Of a stretch of 64,000 nucleotides of DNA, positions 20,927 to 33,650 are shown one piece after another; the first letter of the stretch is position 1, and every line of letters starts with the position of its first letter. The position numbers and the translations under genes are program-made. The notes beneath the pieces were generated by a model that did no database searches, was not told the DNA's origin, and was given only the letters and a program-made list of their open reading frames with translations. This DNA comes from Branchiostoma belcheri (taxonomy: Eukaryota; Chordata; Leptocardii; Amphioxiformes; Branchiostomatidae), in the NCBI RefSeq assembly GCF_001625305.1, contig NW_017802436.1, forward strand, positions 689,251 through 753,250, read 5' to 3'.

Positions 20927-23900
20927 TCAGACATCCAGGGTGCAGAGGAGAGAGTTGGGAGGTTTCTCCACATTGCCTGGGTTGAACTTCCTCTTGCCAG
21001 TCAGCGCATCCTGAAAATTGACAAAAAGACAAAAATGTTATAAAAAAGTAAACATAAGAAAGAAATCATCTCACCATGGAGTGAGAAAATCATAATTTTC
21101 TTGCAAATTCTTGCCCCAAGGTTCAGATGGTAAAAAGTATATGACATTGACAATGAACTTTATTGCATATTCATGCCCAACAAATGCACTAAGTATAAAC
21201 ATGTACATGATTGTATATGATGTGTTTAGGTATTTAAGTAAATGACTTCACTAGAACAATCAATTAAACATTCAATCAATCAATCAATCAACAATAATTA
21301 ATCAACATGGCAAGGTGTCAAATGCAAAAGTTAGCACACTTTCTGTTGATTACATCATTTTCTAAAACAAGCTGAAGAAAGTTAGAAAAAATCGAAAAGC
21401 TAGTCAACATCCAGTGAACTCATGAATTGTAAATTGTGGTTTTATGAGAAATTGTTTCAAAGCAAGACAGACACTTGTCAAAACTCACCCGTTGCTCCTT
21501 GAGTTTTCTCATCTCTGCCTGAAGTTTGTCGATGATTTTCATGTTGGGTCGGTTCTTCTTAGAGAACTGGGTCAGCTCCAAAATGCTCTGTTCTTCCTCC
21601 TGAACATTGGAAAATGTTTGGAAAAACATTACAATGTACACTAAGTAAAGACATTATATCTAATATATAATGTCCTTGCACTAAGTGTGCCTGATTAGAG
21701 GATCTCAACACACAGGTGCAAGGAAGTACATGTACAATGTATTTTATTACAGTTTATTGTAAGAAAAATCTCAGTCACCGACGAAAGATAGTACAAGCTT
21801 TCTGAAATGTTTCACTTTGAGAATTTATCCAGTAGCTTGATTTATTTTTTAGTTATACGAGAATTGGGTGAGAAGTTTGTTTGGGCACAGTCAACATTAT
21901 TTCCTCACTGTTTTCCACGTACTAACAGTGTTTTCCTACCTCTTTTTCCTTAGGAAAGTTGAAGGAATGTCATTGTGTTCATCCTTATATTAAGGGATCC
22001 CCATGTGTTAAAATGTGCGGCTGTGTTGCTTCTCAAAGACATATCACACTTCTTACCTTTTTCTCCTTAAGAAAGTTGGAGGAATCCCGTCCGTACATCC
22101 TTATAAGCGACCCCCATGTCTTGATGTGAGGATGGAGTTTCTGTAGAATGGCCTGAGAAGCCAGCTGCTTCCCTATCCGCTTGTTCTTACACCAGTCCTG
22201 TAGGATACACAGTAAGGTAGGTATTACTGAAGGTAATCCCATAACATTAGCATTTTCGGCTATAGGGGCAGTAGGTTGTTAGTCCACTGTGTCCAGTGCA
22301 CAGTATTGGAAGGTGGAGCCCATCCCTCTCCTTCCACTGCCTTTTACCTCCCCAACCAAAGTCAGGTAGTACTACCCATTTCACACTTGAGTGTAGAAAA
22401 GGTAAGTGCCTTTCGTTCCTAAGAACACAACATCTCACCAGGAATACCAGGAATCGAACCCATGACCTCAAGGCCTCGTGTCTGCTGGCTTTAACCATTT
22501 GAGGAGAGCCATCCATACCTCAAGCATGTTTAAACTTAAAGATCCCACCTCACTTATAAAAAAAAGAAGAGGTCCTTAAGCATGGGTTTGAGTGGTTCAA
22601 GTTTAGCACTTATGCGAAACAAACAAGCAAAAAAAACAAAGCTGTGTCTTGAGTAAAGAGCCTCTTTTTACACAAGTCTTTTAACCGGATGTTTCGGTGA
22701 CCGTCTGTCACCTTCCTCAGGGTAATTCTGACTGGTTCACATTGCATTGCAGCACAGGTGTCACTGCTATAGATGCATTTCCACACTTACAAGACTTGAT
22801 TGTGTAAAAAGAGTCTCTTTACTCAGTGTCTAACCAACCTGATGAAACTATTCACAGAGCTGTGTCTTACTGCACAAAACGGGGGTGTTCCGCCAGTTTA
22901 CCGGTTTTTCAAAACAAACAAAGAAACAAACGCAGTTGTGTCCGTACCTGTACAGTGTGTTTTCCCACCGTCATGGTGTACTGGCTCTTCTGGTGCTTAC
23001 CCACCGCGACATCAAACTTGATGTCTGTGTCGGCCATTCCAAAATTCCTGAGGAACACAGAAATAAAGAGGTCAGTTGTTGTTCCAAAATTCCTACAAAC
23101 TACGATGTAAAACTAAAAGTCAATCAACATTTTGACATCCCCCCTAAAATCTTTAAATCTATGTCAACTGTCACAATTTCATCAGATATCCACATTAAAA
23201 AATGGCATTCTCATGCGTGCGGACATTTAGGACTATACTGACCAATTGATGTCCACTTCCTTAATGTGGGATTAAAAGTATTGGAGAAAAGTATTTCAAG
23301 CCCTGTTCTAGAAACATGACATTTTAACATGACCCCTGACCTCTTGAGGCACTCGGTGAGCATCTGGTAGGGAGACAGCTGACCGGCCTTGCTGCAGAGT
23401 TCATAAACACGGCTGTCCTCCACACCGATGTGGTCAAAGTACTGGGAAAACATCAACATCATCATGATCACATGGGGAAGCATAGGGATTGATTAATACA
23501 TGTATCCAGCATTACCAAACAGTTTGTACACACAGCTGTCCTTGGCACAAGGACTTTCACCACAAGCTAAAATCTAATCTTCCAACTTTATGACCCTGAT
23601 GACATTGTGGACTTGCATATGTGTACATCTGTGAACTGTGTGGAACTCCTTGCCACCACATGTACGAGCAGCCCAGTCATTGGGAACATTTAGAAGTATG
23701 ATAAGGAACTTGGACTGATAACGGACTGATGATTTACTATTTATTTTTGTATTATATTTTGATTTGCACTTTGTTTTGATTTTGTATTACATTTTGGTTT
23801 GATTTGTAATCCGTGACCCCGCCCTCACCCTCGACCTTGTTGAAAAGCGGTCATTTGTAACCGAACAAGCTTTCGAGTTTAAATAAAGGCTTACTACTAC

Positions 23901-26900
23901 TACTACTACTACTCTGAACCCGCAGATTATCTTTGTACATGTGTGAACTGTGACCCTATTTATGACCTTGACACATGAACTCTGACCCAGATGACCCGGT
24001 CTCACCTCCATCTCCTCTGACACGGCTTCACTGTTCTGCTTGTACAGGTCAGGAATCAGGATCTCCAGTGTGGCCTTGGCTGGAACAGGAAACAATCATG
24101 TTCAATGTCTGCAAGAAAACAGTAACTCAAACAACAGGATATATTTTGAAAGTCTATCCAGTTGCTTGAGTGACTGCTTTCTTATGTATCTCATTACCTG
24201 TATGTCTAAACTTCATCCATGCATACAATGTCATGTACATGTATACAGCCAGACAGAAAATGTACATTGTCTTGGGTCCTTGTTGACAGTTGGCTTGGTC
24301 ATAGTCTCACCGAAAAATCATAGGCTGGTGTTTGAACCTGTTTTAGCTGCCGAGTCTCTTAGTTTTGCACTGTCTTGCAAATAGCCTACTTGCGAAAGAG
24401 GACAAAAGAGACTTGGTACATACATTGTAACATAGGTTTGCACACCGGGCTATGAAAATCCTACAACAAAGTAACTCATACAATGTATGTGACTGCACCT
24501 TTAGAACAGAAGACCATACAGCCTGGTGCCCTGCTATGTACATGTTGTATACCCACCTGCCTTGAGTTTAGCCTGTTTCTTGCTGCTGGCCGTTCCTGTC
24601 CCGTATTTAATGCTCTGGATTTCTACTGTCGCAGCAAAAGGCTCTGCTGCATTGTCTGCAGAAATAGAACCAATTTGATGTAAGGAGGCCCTACATGTCA
24701 TGTATAAACCATCTTGCAATCATAGTGGTATGACATAGACTCTGTACATATGTCTGTAGGGTGGCAAGTACTCAAAATGTTTCAATGTTGCTTTCTTTAT
24801 AAAATGCACACTCTCTCTATACATGTCATATATAGAGCCTACTTGTACACTAATTCTGTTTTCGGATCTGTGACCCTTTCCAGTAGCGTGCGTGTCAGGT
24901 TAGCGGCAAAAGCTGGGATTGGAACTCCCAACCTCTTGATCCAGAGGCAGGGCACTAGCCACTGGACTACACACACACACTTCTTTCCTACTTACCACAC
25001 TCAGTGTACTGGTACTGTGGCTGAGCCCTCATCACCCTCTGTGTGTACTCATGTAGGATACAGACTGTAGTGTTCACACTTACCACACTCAGTGTACTGG
25101 TACTGTGGCTGTGCCCTCATGACCCTCTGTGTGTACTCATGTAGGATACAGACTGTAGTGTTCACACTTACCACACTCTGTGTACTGGTACTGTGGCTGT
25201 GTAGTGTTCACACTTACCACACTCTGTGTACTGGTACTGTGGCTGAGCCCTCATGACCCTCTGTGTGTACTCGTGTAGGATACAGACTGTAGTGTCCACA
25301 CTTACCACACTCTGTGTACTGGTACTGTGGCTGTGCCCTCATGACCCTCTGTGTGTACTCATGTAGAATACACACTGACGACTTGCCAGCAGGGTTCAAC
25401 AGGAATTCTGAAGAAAAAAAAAAAGAAACAGCCATGAATCAAAAACTCTTCGTTCTCCGATTTTAAAAACGCTGTCTAACCCCATAGCCAAGACAAACCT
25501 GTTGCCAAATGGCTACCTAAGCAAACTGCATGATGGTTTTTGCAAAACTTTTTTTTTATTCGCACGCTCGCATCAGTTTTGAGGTTTCCAGAAGATGTCA
25601 TTCATATAATCAAATCAACATTAATAAAGACCCACCTCTCTTCTGGCCGGCTGGTTTGTTGCTGTCTGCTCCAGGGACGGACAGGGTGATGACTTTGGCA
25701 TTGGAGGACTGCAGAGGGGAGTAGGACACATGGAGAAGGCATTAGCTGTACAGTAACTAGAAAAACAGAATCAAACCTATAAAGGTTGGAAATCAAATGC
25801 ACAATGTTTACCTTCACATGATCTAGACTTGCTATAGCTAACTACTGCTGTTAATTCTTACTCAGATACATTGATATGTATGGTGAGCAGGATCTCCAAC
25901 TCTGTTCTGCTACACAATGTAACCCAACACCACAGGGTGTCTGCTACAGCACCAGTTACCATGGCGACAGACGTCTGGTCCAGGTCATTGACTTATTTGT
26001 TAGGGACAGAAGAAGAAGAAACATAGCAAAAACAATATGTTTTCCTTCTGTATATTTCAACAGTGACTACTCCTGCCACAGAAAGAATACCAGTGTCGGC
26101 CGATCTTCCAGTTCCTTTTTCTTCATGAGTTTGTTGTGCTGTCGGCGCTCTGCCCAGGTTCTGAGGACAGAAAACAATTAACCAATGCTTATTGTGACTG
26201 TGCTAATTCCAGTTAAAGGGAGAAGGTTGTACAAATGTATTCATGAAAAAAGTAAAACATTCAAATAAACAACATTTCAAAACTGTAGAATTTGATTGTT
26301 TTCTTTTTCTTTTAATACCCACAATGATGATAATGATCATTCTGGCATACTCATTAACACCTGAGTGAAGTGAGGAAAGTCGTGTTAAGTGCCTTTCCCA
26401 AGGGCACAACTGCCGCACAAGGTTGGTGACATGGCAGGATTCGAACCCGGGACCTCTTGGTTCTGAGCCGAATGCTCTGCCATTACGCCACACAAACCCC
26501 TATGCGTGATGATAATGTGTAATCTTGGTTGTCCTTGAAAGAGACATTCTGCCAAAGTGCTTGCATTGGCACATTACATTACAGGTTCATGCAAGTACAG
26601 TATATACGTATGTTCTGCTGAAGTGTTTTAAAAAGATAACCTTTGCACAGCTAGCTATATATGTACATGTACAAATGCAGCTAACCTGAACTTGCGGATT
26701 GTGATGGTGTCGAACTTGAACCTTCTCTCCAAGTAACTTCGGAACTGGTCCGCATCTAATAGGGGGAAGAAAGTGAGTTTTCATATAGAGGAAAAATGAT
26801 CACTGACTGACTATTTGTTTTGTGTATCGTTGAAGAGATTCATTTGTCACGTATAGTTACAGTTAACTCCCGTTACTAGCAATTTCTTACTCTTCAAAAA

Positions 26901-29900
26901 CTTGTCACTGCTGAAAGAATTTCCTTGTAATTGTTTTGTGTAGTACATGTATGTCACTGTAGCAATTAGGTTGCCAATTTGGTTCTAGAAAAACTTGGAC
27001 AAAACAATTTTTGCTACAACAGTTGAATTATGATAACTATTTAGCATTCTTGGCTGCAAATATCTTGGAACAGTCCAAATAACAAAGAGGGGTTTTTATT
27101 GACTCACCTACAGATTCCTCCCTGCACACCTCAAGTTTGGCTGCCTGACCAAGCTTGACCTCCCCTTTGGTAGAATGGCACGTTCCTTCTGTTGCACTGC
27201 TGCTAGCAGACGCTGGGAGTACAGCACAGGGATCGTATCAGAAACAGACATTTACTGTCAACAATATCTAATTCTTTCTCTACAATATAGTACAGCACAG
27301 GGATCGTATCAGAAACAGACATTTACTGTCAACAAAATCTAATTCTTTCTCTACAACATAGTACAGCAAAGGGATCGTATCAGCTTGCAAACTTGGGAGA
27401 AATGTTGCATAACAGAACTACATGTAGCTCTTTCAGTTGGAAGTTAAAGCTTTTTAAGTACAATGTATACATGTATAACAATGCAAAATTGGGTGAACAA
27501 CAACATAAAACAATGACATCAGCTGAAAAACTACCTTCGTGGTTGGTGCCGTTGTCAGAGGATGTTTCCATGGCAACAGTTGCCGCGGAAATGGCATCAC
27601 GGCCTCCGTTCTGGTCAGACCCGTCCGCATCAGCAGGAGCGGTGACATCATCAGTTTCTGAGCTGCTCACCGGGTCATCACTTGACGTGCACACTGCAGC
27701 GGTGATGTCATCAGGCTTCCCAGCATGCTCCCTGTCGCTGGTTGGGGCGGAGGCGTGGTTAGAGCCGTTCGTGCTGATGTCATCCGAGTCGCCGCCATCT
27801 TGGTGACCTTGAGATTCTTCTGACCCCGCCATGACCTTCGCGACATCATCACTTCTGTCATCCTCCTCAGATTTGATGACATCACGACTTGTCGTGCTTT
27901 CATCACCGTTATATGGGCAGACACTTCTGACCTCTGTTTTCACCTTGACCTCATGCGGAACACCCTGTGTGGTGACATCATGGGTTTGTGTGGTGATGTC
28001 ACACAGAAGGGGGCCCAGTTTCTTCTCCTTCTCCCTGATGTAGTGGAAGCAGGGAATACTGGAAATGGGGATGTTGTGTTTCTGTAAAACATGAATCACA
28101 TAGAGGGGTGGACCAAGGGGAGACAGCAGAAACAACAATCATGTACCATAAAAAAAAAAACAATCATATCAGGGCTAGAACACTGGGTCAAAGGTATCTG
28201 GTAAATGATGTCAGCCCCTGTTGCAGTTAAGTAAAGGGTGATGGGCCCTGATGTAGATAGCCTCTTTATCAATCTCAGGCAATAAGTCTTTTTTGGTGTC
28301 CAATATTCGTGAACTTTTTTTTGTGAAACATTGTCTACCAGACACCTTTGACCCAGTGTTGACGTCACACTTCAGAGAAGCCATGTGACAAGTCTCACTG
28401 GGTCAGTCTACTGAGGAAGACAGAGTGACTGGTTGAAAGAAAGCTCTGGGTGAGAACAATCTCTCTTGTGCTGGATCAAAAGTTTTAACTTTAATCATGT
28501 CTACATGTACCAACTTTCATGAAAACACTCCTGACTTTGCAATGACATTCTACAGGAAATACTAAAAATTCACTATTTGATCACAGGTTTGTAATTTGAT
28601 CCGAAGCGTGTAATCTGATCCCAAGTGTGTAATCTGATGACACGGTTGGTTACCCTGATGCTGCCGGTCCCGAGGAAGTAGGGGCGAGACCACGAGACGA
28701 CGCGTGTCTCGCGGTGGAGGTACACCGGCATGCCGCAGTTGTGCGTCGTCACGATCCACCCTTCAGGCAGCGGCTCCAGGGGCTCGTGACCTAGAGCTAC
28801 ATGGTGCAGACAAGTTAGCAAGGCAAGGATATATCAGGTTCACACACTCAGGTCTGTAATATATATTGTAATACATGTATGTCCTCATCAGATATTTGTG
28901 ACCTAGAGCTACATGGTGCAGACAAGTTAGCAGGGCAAGTTGAACTCATGAGTTTGCTGTACAGGATTGAAAATACTGAATCTGGAGCTGTGCACCTAAA
29001 TTCTGACTGTGTACTAATTGTTAAGCAGATTACAGTATACTGCTGACATAATAGTGTTAATAAAATCTTTGTTGTAATTTGAATTGTAAACTTTTCAAGA
29101 TAGCAAAACAATTTCCGATTCAAGCTCTGAAAAAAGCCAGACAATTTTGTACTGACAATGTTCATCCAAAAGTGCACCTATTATTAACAAATGAATGAAT
29201 GTCTAGCCCTGTTGTTGCTTATCAACTGATACAGGCCTTTGTTGCATCATAACCCTCCATATGAGAACACACAGTGAAAGTAGACTCTGTCAAGAAGACA
29301 ATAGTCCATTGCACCATAAGGTATCTACCAGCGTACAGAGGACAATGTGTGTGTCAAAATATCATAGTAACATTGTGTTGTTGTGTATGTAACTTAAATG
29401 ATGTATGTCTGTATTTCGGGTCCTTTTCAACCACGTTGAATGCAACAGAAGTAGCTGGGTGTTTGCTGCTCGCTGCGGGCGGGCGACTTCAGGCCAGTTG
29501 CGGAGGAGTTGCTAAGCTATCTCCATGGAAACAGCTTGTAAGAGCGACTGTTCCCAGAACGATAGTTTAACATCTGCGGAGAGCGATCGACACACGCGAG
29601 AATTGCACCGGATTCCGACAGCGTGAGAAGCATCCGTGAATAGTTTCATCAGGTTGGTAAGTCACTGAGTAAAGAGACTCTTTTTACACAACCAAGACTA
29701 TCATGTACATATGACACACCTGTGCTGTAGGTTTGGAATCACATTGTGGAATCTGTTCTCCGTTCTCTGTAACTGCTTTTGTTTAATAACTGACCACAAT
29801 TATATATATATATCCAACTCCTGTACGTTTGGAACCGCATTGTAGACTGATACAGTTTCCTGTAACCACGCATATGTGTACTACGTAGATATGTCAATAT

Positions 29901-31777
29901 TGTACGTTTGGGAATGTGCTGCAGTGCAATGTGAACCAGTCAGAACTGTCCTGAGGAAGATGACAGACGGTCACCGAAACGTCGGCTGAATAAAAGACTC
30001 GGTTGTGTAGAAAGAGTCTCTTTACTCAGTGTAAGAAGCAGCGTGAGATAGGAACCATGATTGGTCAGAAATATGCACAGAAAACCAAACCGAAAAAAAC
30101 TTGTATACAACCAACAACCTCTCCTAAGACTTGTTTTTGAATTTTATTCTTTTGACTTCACTAAACTCGCCGAAGAATTGTTTGTTTTCAATTTATTCTT
30201 TCGACTTGCATGTTTTGAAGTTTTTTTGTTGACTTCACAAAGATGTGGACAGAAAAGTGGAATAAAAAAAAAAACTGAGCAGAGAAAATGCTTAAAGCAC
30301 TGCAAAATTGTTTTAAAGTTTACTTTCCTTTCGATTCAACTATTAATGTGTACAAAAACAAATTTTAGGTATGTAGGTACAAGTACACAGGCCTGTACCT
30401 GTACCTTAAAAAAAAAAAAACTTTGGACTTTCTATCAATCATTATATAAAAATCATGACTGTTAAAAATATTGCAAAGTTGCACTGTTACTTACTGTGAC
30501 TTGAATAGCTGTGAACAGTTTATAGAAGAAAAAAACTGAATTAAAACTGCGACTGCATCAATTTTAGGTTTGTAGGTACAAGTGAACAGGCCTGTACCTT
30601 TACCTAAACAAAAAGCAAAATTTCATCATTTTTACTTCACAGTGACTTGAGAAGCTGTGAACAGTAAAAAAATTGTAAAAGAGAACTTTGTTTGACTGCA
30701 TCGTAAGGAGTATGTGTGCTGTTGCTGTGAGAGTTGTGCAGGCACAGAACCAAAGGTACGGGGTTCTAAACCCGGCGGCCAGGGACTGCAAATCGGGCGC
30801 GAGCCACTGTGAAGAAGATAGTTCAACTACTACTTCACACACCACAGCACTGAAGTAGCGGAAAAACTACCCTCACCGCAATGGGAGGTTGTGGGTTCGA
30901 ATCTTACCTCTCTCTAAGTACGGGGTTCTAATATAAAAAACTACCCTCACCACTGGTCATGGGTTTGAATCTTACATGTTAACCTCTCCATATATACGGG
31001 GTTCTAGTCCAAAAAACTACCCTCACTGCAATGGGAGGTCGTGGGTTCGAATCTTACCTCTTCCAAAAGTACTGGGTTCCAATCCACATCACCACCACAA
31101 GTTGTCAACAAGAGGTTGAGGGTTTGATTCTTTCTTTCCCTACCCTCAGGTACTGGGTTCTAGTCCCAAAACTGAAAAACTAGTATGTTTACCCTCATCT
31201 CAGCAGAAGGTTGAGCCAAAACTAGAAAACTACTTTTACTTTCCTGCCCCAACAGCTCGGTAAGCTACGGAGGATTGAAGTGAGCTGTAATCTCACCACC
31301 ATAAGCTTAAGATGCTGATTGTTGAAAACTTATAATACCTCAACGCAATTGCAAAGTGCCGGGTTCCACTCCAAATACCAAATGTTGGATGTTTGAACAA
31401 GAAAAAAAAAATTCATTACTATCTACAACTGTCTACATGCTGCTACTCCTTTTCATGGTCAATGCATATTTCCACTAATGTCTTCATAGATGACATTCAA
31501 ATAAAGTCAGGTTAAATCTGCATTCTTTTGGCATCTAAGGTACTCCTGATGAAAAGGCAATTAGTCATGTACAATGTTTACAATGCTGACTGTATCATGG
31601 ATTATAGCAACAATACAAGCAGCAATGCAAGAAATGATGAAAACAGGAATACTGTTGAAAGTGAAAAAGCAATGTTCAAAGTGATACAGTCTTTAAATTT
31701 TCAATGACTTTCTATAACACAAACACACACACACAACACACATACAGAAAACACAAACACACACACACGCACACATA

Positions 31778-31836
<59 letters not shown>

Positions 31837-32413
31837 TTACCAAAAGCATGAGCAAATACGGCACAAACAAAATAAACTTCTTAAAAAAAAGCAAAAAAAC
31901 ATGATTTTCTAAATACTTACACTTGAGGACAGTTTTATACTTGATGATGGGCTCTTCTGACGCCTCACCGCCCCTCCCCTCCCCATCCTGTCCCCCCCTA
32001 TGTTTCTTATAATGGGCCACTCCGGCATCCAACATGGCGTCAATGTCAATGTCCTCGTCATCTGAGATGTCCTCGTTGCCATGGTAACGGTCCTCCACAT
32101 CCGCCGGACTGCTTCCCTTCTCCTCCTTGTCCGTGATTTCAAACTCATCGATGACATCAAATTCTAACCCTTCCGGACCTGCCACCCCCCCAAGTCTGGA
32201 CAGTTTGGTTTCACCCAAATTCAATTCTTTGCTTTTTAGCTTTTTCTTGTCTTCGGAACTTTGTGTCATTTCTTCAACATTTTGGGTTTCCGATTTTGAA
32301 CTTGGCGTTTTGTTAACGTCTGATTGTTCTTTAAGTTTAAGACTTGCGTCTTCAGATCCGTTTATACCCGTTTTGAGCTTTTTGGTAGGAGGTTCAAGTA
32401 TCTCTTCTTCCAT
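20927..32413 (-). CDS. DGCR8: DGCR8/Pasha, Microprocessor subunit (15 coding exons)
   Basis: Exons, 5' to 3': 31921-32413, 28654-28790, 27535-28081, 27108-27212, 26686-26755, 26091-26160, 25636-25708, 25306-25407, 24557-24655, 24006-24079, 23341-23441, 22948-23047, 22057-22197, 21489-21599, 20927-21010. Phases agree throughout; the total is 2307 bp (768 residues, close to vertebrate DGCR8). Seen: P-T-K-K-L-K near the N-terminus, an acidic stretch, the WW segment L-P-E-G-W...[13 protein letters not shown], then S-I-P-C-F-H-Y with the haem-ligand Cys, an acidic insert (about 233-392), two dsRBDs (about 499-580 and 595-690), and the Drosha-binding C-terminal region ending L-L-C-T-L-D-V. DGCR8 pairs with Drosha to crop primary microRNAs in the nucleus. 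Identification is firm. Confidence 0.95.
21937..22012 (-). pseudogene. decayed copy of the 3' end of DGCR8 exon 13
   Basis: The sequence around the exon 13 donor (22057-22130) recurs with substitutions at 21937-22012, including a donor-like site (CTACC on plus), AAAGTTG.AGGAAT, CATCCTTATA and CCCCATGT. It lacks the upstream half and acceptor and lies in the next intron, so it is not a usable exon. Confidence 0.65.
22255..22520 (-). repeat. tRNA-derived SINE
   Basis: Reading the minus strand, a tRNA-like head carries the B-box-like GGTCATGGGTTCGATTCC, followed by a body with GAAAGGCACTTACC. It lies in a DGCR8 intron. Confidence 0.6.
22650..22830 (-). repeat. interspersed repeat with CTGAGGAA hairpin, copy 1
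   Basis: Shares GACAGACGGTCACCGAAAC and an AAAGAGTCTCTTTACTCAGTG end with 29660-30030. The hairpin (22691-22720) has a perfect 6-bp stem (GGTGAC/GTCACC) framed by CTGAGGAA and GAAAC. Confidence 0.65.
24895..24970 (-). repeat. tRNA-like sequence, degenerate
   Basis: The minus strand reads GTAGTCCAGTGGCTAGTGC (A-box-like) and GGTTGGGAGTTCCAATCC (B-box-like) at tRNA spacing. It lies in an intron with no CCA-end context, so a SINE head or tRNA fossil rather than a working tRNA. Confidence 0.5.
24991..25305 (-). repeat. tandem array of the 3' half of DGCR8 exon 8
   Basis: An 88-bp unit comprising the last 60 or so bases of exon 8 plus its donor is repeated downstream of the real exon end. Donor-containing units start on the plus strand at 24991, 25079, 25167 (truncated, 46 bp), 25213 and 25301 (the real exon). 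Each carries GTAAGTGTG on the minus strand. Since 88 is not a multiple of three, use of a later donor shifts the frame. Confidence 0.9.
26341..26501 (-). repeat. tRNA-derived SINE with conserved core
   Basis: The minus strand shows a tRNA head: TGGCGTAATGGCAGAGC (A box), CCCGGGTTCGAATCC (B box). A central CCCTTGGGAAAGGCACTT follows, typical of deuterostome core-bearing SINEs. It lies in the intron between DGCR8 exons 5 and 6. Confidence 0.8.
27219..27382. repeat. 71-bp tandem repeat, about 2.3 copies
   Basis: Units beginning GTACAGCACAGGGATCGTAT recur at about 27220, 27291 and 27361 in the DGCR8 intron between exons 3 and 4, nearly identical. Confidence 0.9.
29660..30030 (+). repeat. interspersed repeat with CTGAGGAA hairpin, copy 2
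   Basis: Bounded by ACTGAGTAAAGAGACTC and AGAGTCTCTTTACTCAGTG, an inverted pair of about 19 bp (29665 and 30007). Near its right end lies CTGAGGAA-GATGAC-loop-GTCACC-GAAAC (29951-29980). It lies in the first coding intron of DGCR8. Confidence 0.7.
30700..31320 (+). repeat. tandem degenerate units with B-box-like GGTTCGAATC
   Basis: Diverged units of about 65-90 bp, each with ACTACCCTCAC, GGGAGGTTGTGGGTTCGAAT (or a variant) and GTACGGGGTTCTA, at about 30865, 30940, 31010 and 31065, fading after 31130. The core resembles a tRNA B box. It lies in the long first coding intron of DGCR8. The rest of this intron (28800-31700) shows no gene. Confidence 0.65.
31716..31834. repeat. CA microsatellite
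   Basis: (CA)n with interruptions, about 85 bp downstream of the DGCR8 exon 1 donor. Confidence 0.95.
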
Positions 32414-33414
32414 TGTGACTTTCGTATTGCAAAATTTCTTATTTGTATTTCAAAACTTCATAGTAATATTGCACTTTTGCTAATTATAATCATACCCAAT
32501 TCCAAATGACAAGTAGCTCTATATATCCATTGCACTGAGGTTCAAAGGGGGAACATTAAAATGTTTGTTGAGTTGTAATTTTTCTTTGCAACTTTTTTCT
32601 GTTAACTTGCATGGGAGCCTTATTATTAGTCTATATTTCTGTCAGTTTAGAGAAAGCCAAACTCTAATCAATCCATCCATCTATCCATTAAATTAAATGT
32701 TTTTGTTGAGTATTCTTTGTTGTAGCAACCTGAAAAAAAGAGAATATGATATGCATATGCATATGATAAGAAATATATTTCTATCTCAAGTATGAAACCA
32801 CAATGTTGTGAGCCTTTTTCAAGTTTTTGATGTGTTTGTTTGTGTTTCTGACTTTCTATTCTACTAGACATAATCATATGAATAAAACAATTATTCACAA
32901 AAAACAGAGGTCTCCCAAAATATTCTTGTTGTCCTTACTGTGCATTTCATTTTCAACATATCTCTTCCGCCACAACTTTACTATACCTGATGCCCCCTAT
33001 TAAAACAAAGGCATTTTGGCCATGATATATTTTTGAGACAATAACGTCACGGACAAATTAAATTATAGTGCTAAAACAAAAATGGCAGTTTGTAGCGCTT
33101 TGATGTCTTCGACAGTACACACATGCCTTCAGCATAATTTGATAGGCCCATAAATACACATTTCTTTCTTGGACATAAAGACCTGACAAACCAACATATT
33201 TTCGATTCTCTACCTCCTCTGCAAAATCGTCATCACAAAAAATACTAGTATATCGTACCGACTTTGCTGACCGTTAAAACAGACAAAATCGCCTTTTCAT
33301 AACCAAACAACAGCTACCAAACATTCTTCAATATCTATAGATCGTTCTTAAGAGTTCTGGTAATCACCTGATGGCTTTTAAGGGTTGAAAAGTGAAAATT
33401 AAGGACATACTCAC

Positions 33415-33480
33415 CTGCTACGATCATGACTTCGACCTTCTGGTCCAAAACCAGCTCGCACTTCCGGTTATGACGTCATT
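33415..33480 (-). other. putative 5' untranslated exon of DGCR8
   Basis: On the minus strand a strong donor (GTAGCAG then GTGAGTATG) ends at 33415. Upstream lie an ETS-type ACCGGAAGTG (33459-33468) and a full CRE palindrome TGACGTCA (33471-33478). No coding frame extends from it. The acceptor feeding the exon with ATG 32413 could not be fixed. 32414-33414 holds nothing else recognisable. Confidence 0.45.
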
Positions 33481-33650
33481 TCCGACATTCTTTTTATTTC
33501 ACCTCTAACAAAAATCTAGCAACGTTACATAATTTACCAACACATAGAAATATTTTAGAGGAATTCACAGTTTTTTTGTAGAGTTTGTTTCAAAGAAACG
33601 AACCTTTCTTTTTTTTCTCGTGACCCAGTTATTTTTGGGTCGAAGGTCAG
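33459..33650. promoter_or_regulatory. putative bidirectional DGCR8/INTS9 promoter
   Basis: The first donors of DGCR8 (minus, 33415) and INTS9 (plus, 33714) are 300 bp apart and face away from each other. Between them are ETS and CRE motifs and no TATA box. A shared divergent promoter is inferred. Confidence 0.5.

Noticed and set aside
24895-24970. Candidate functional tRNA gene
   Set aside because: A- and B-box-like parts exist but the acceptor stem does not pair and no terminator follows; better as a SINE head or fossil. The same holds for 26341, 45535 and 48896.
32380-32480. Microprocessor-type hairpin at the DGCR8 start codon (self-regulation as in other animals)
   Set aside because: No convincing long stem could be read around the ATG.
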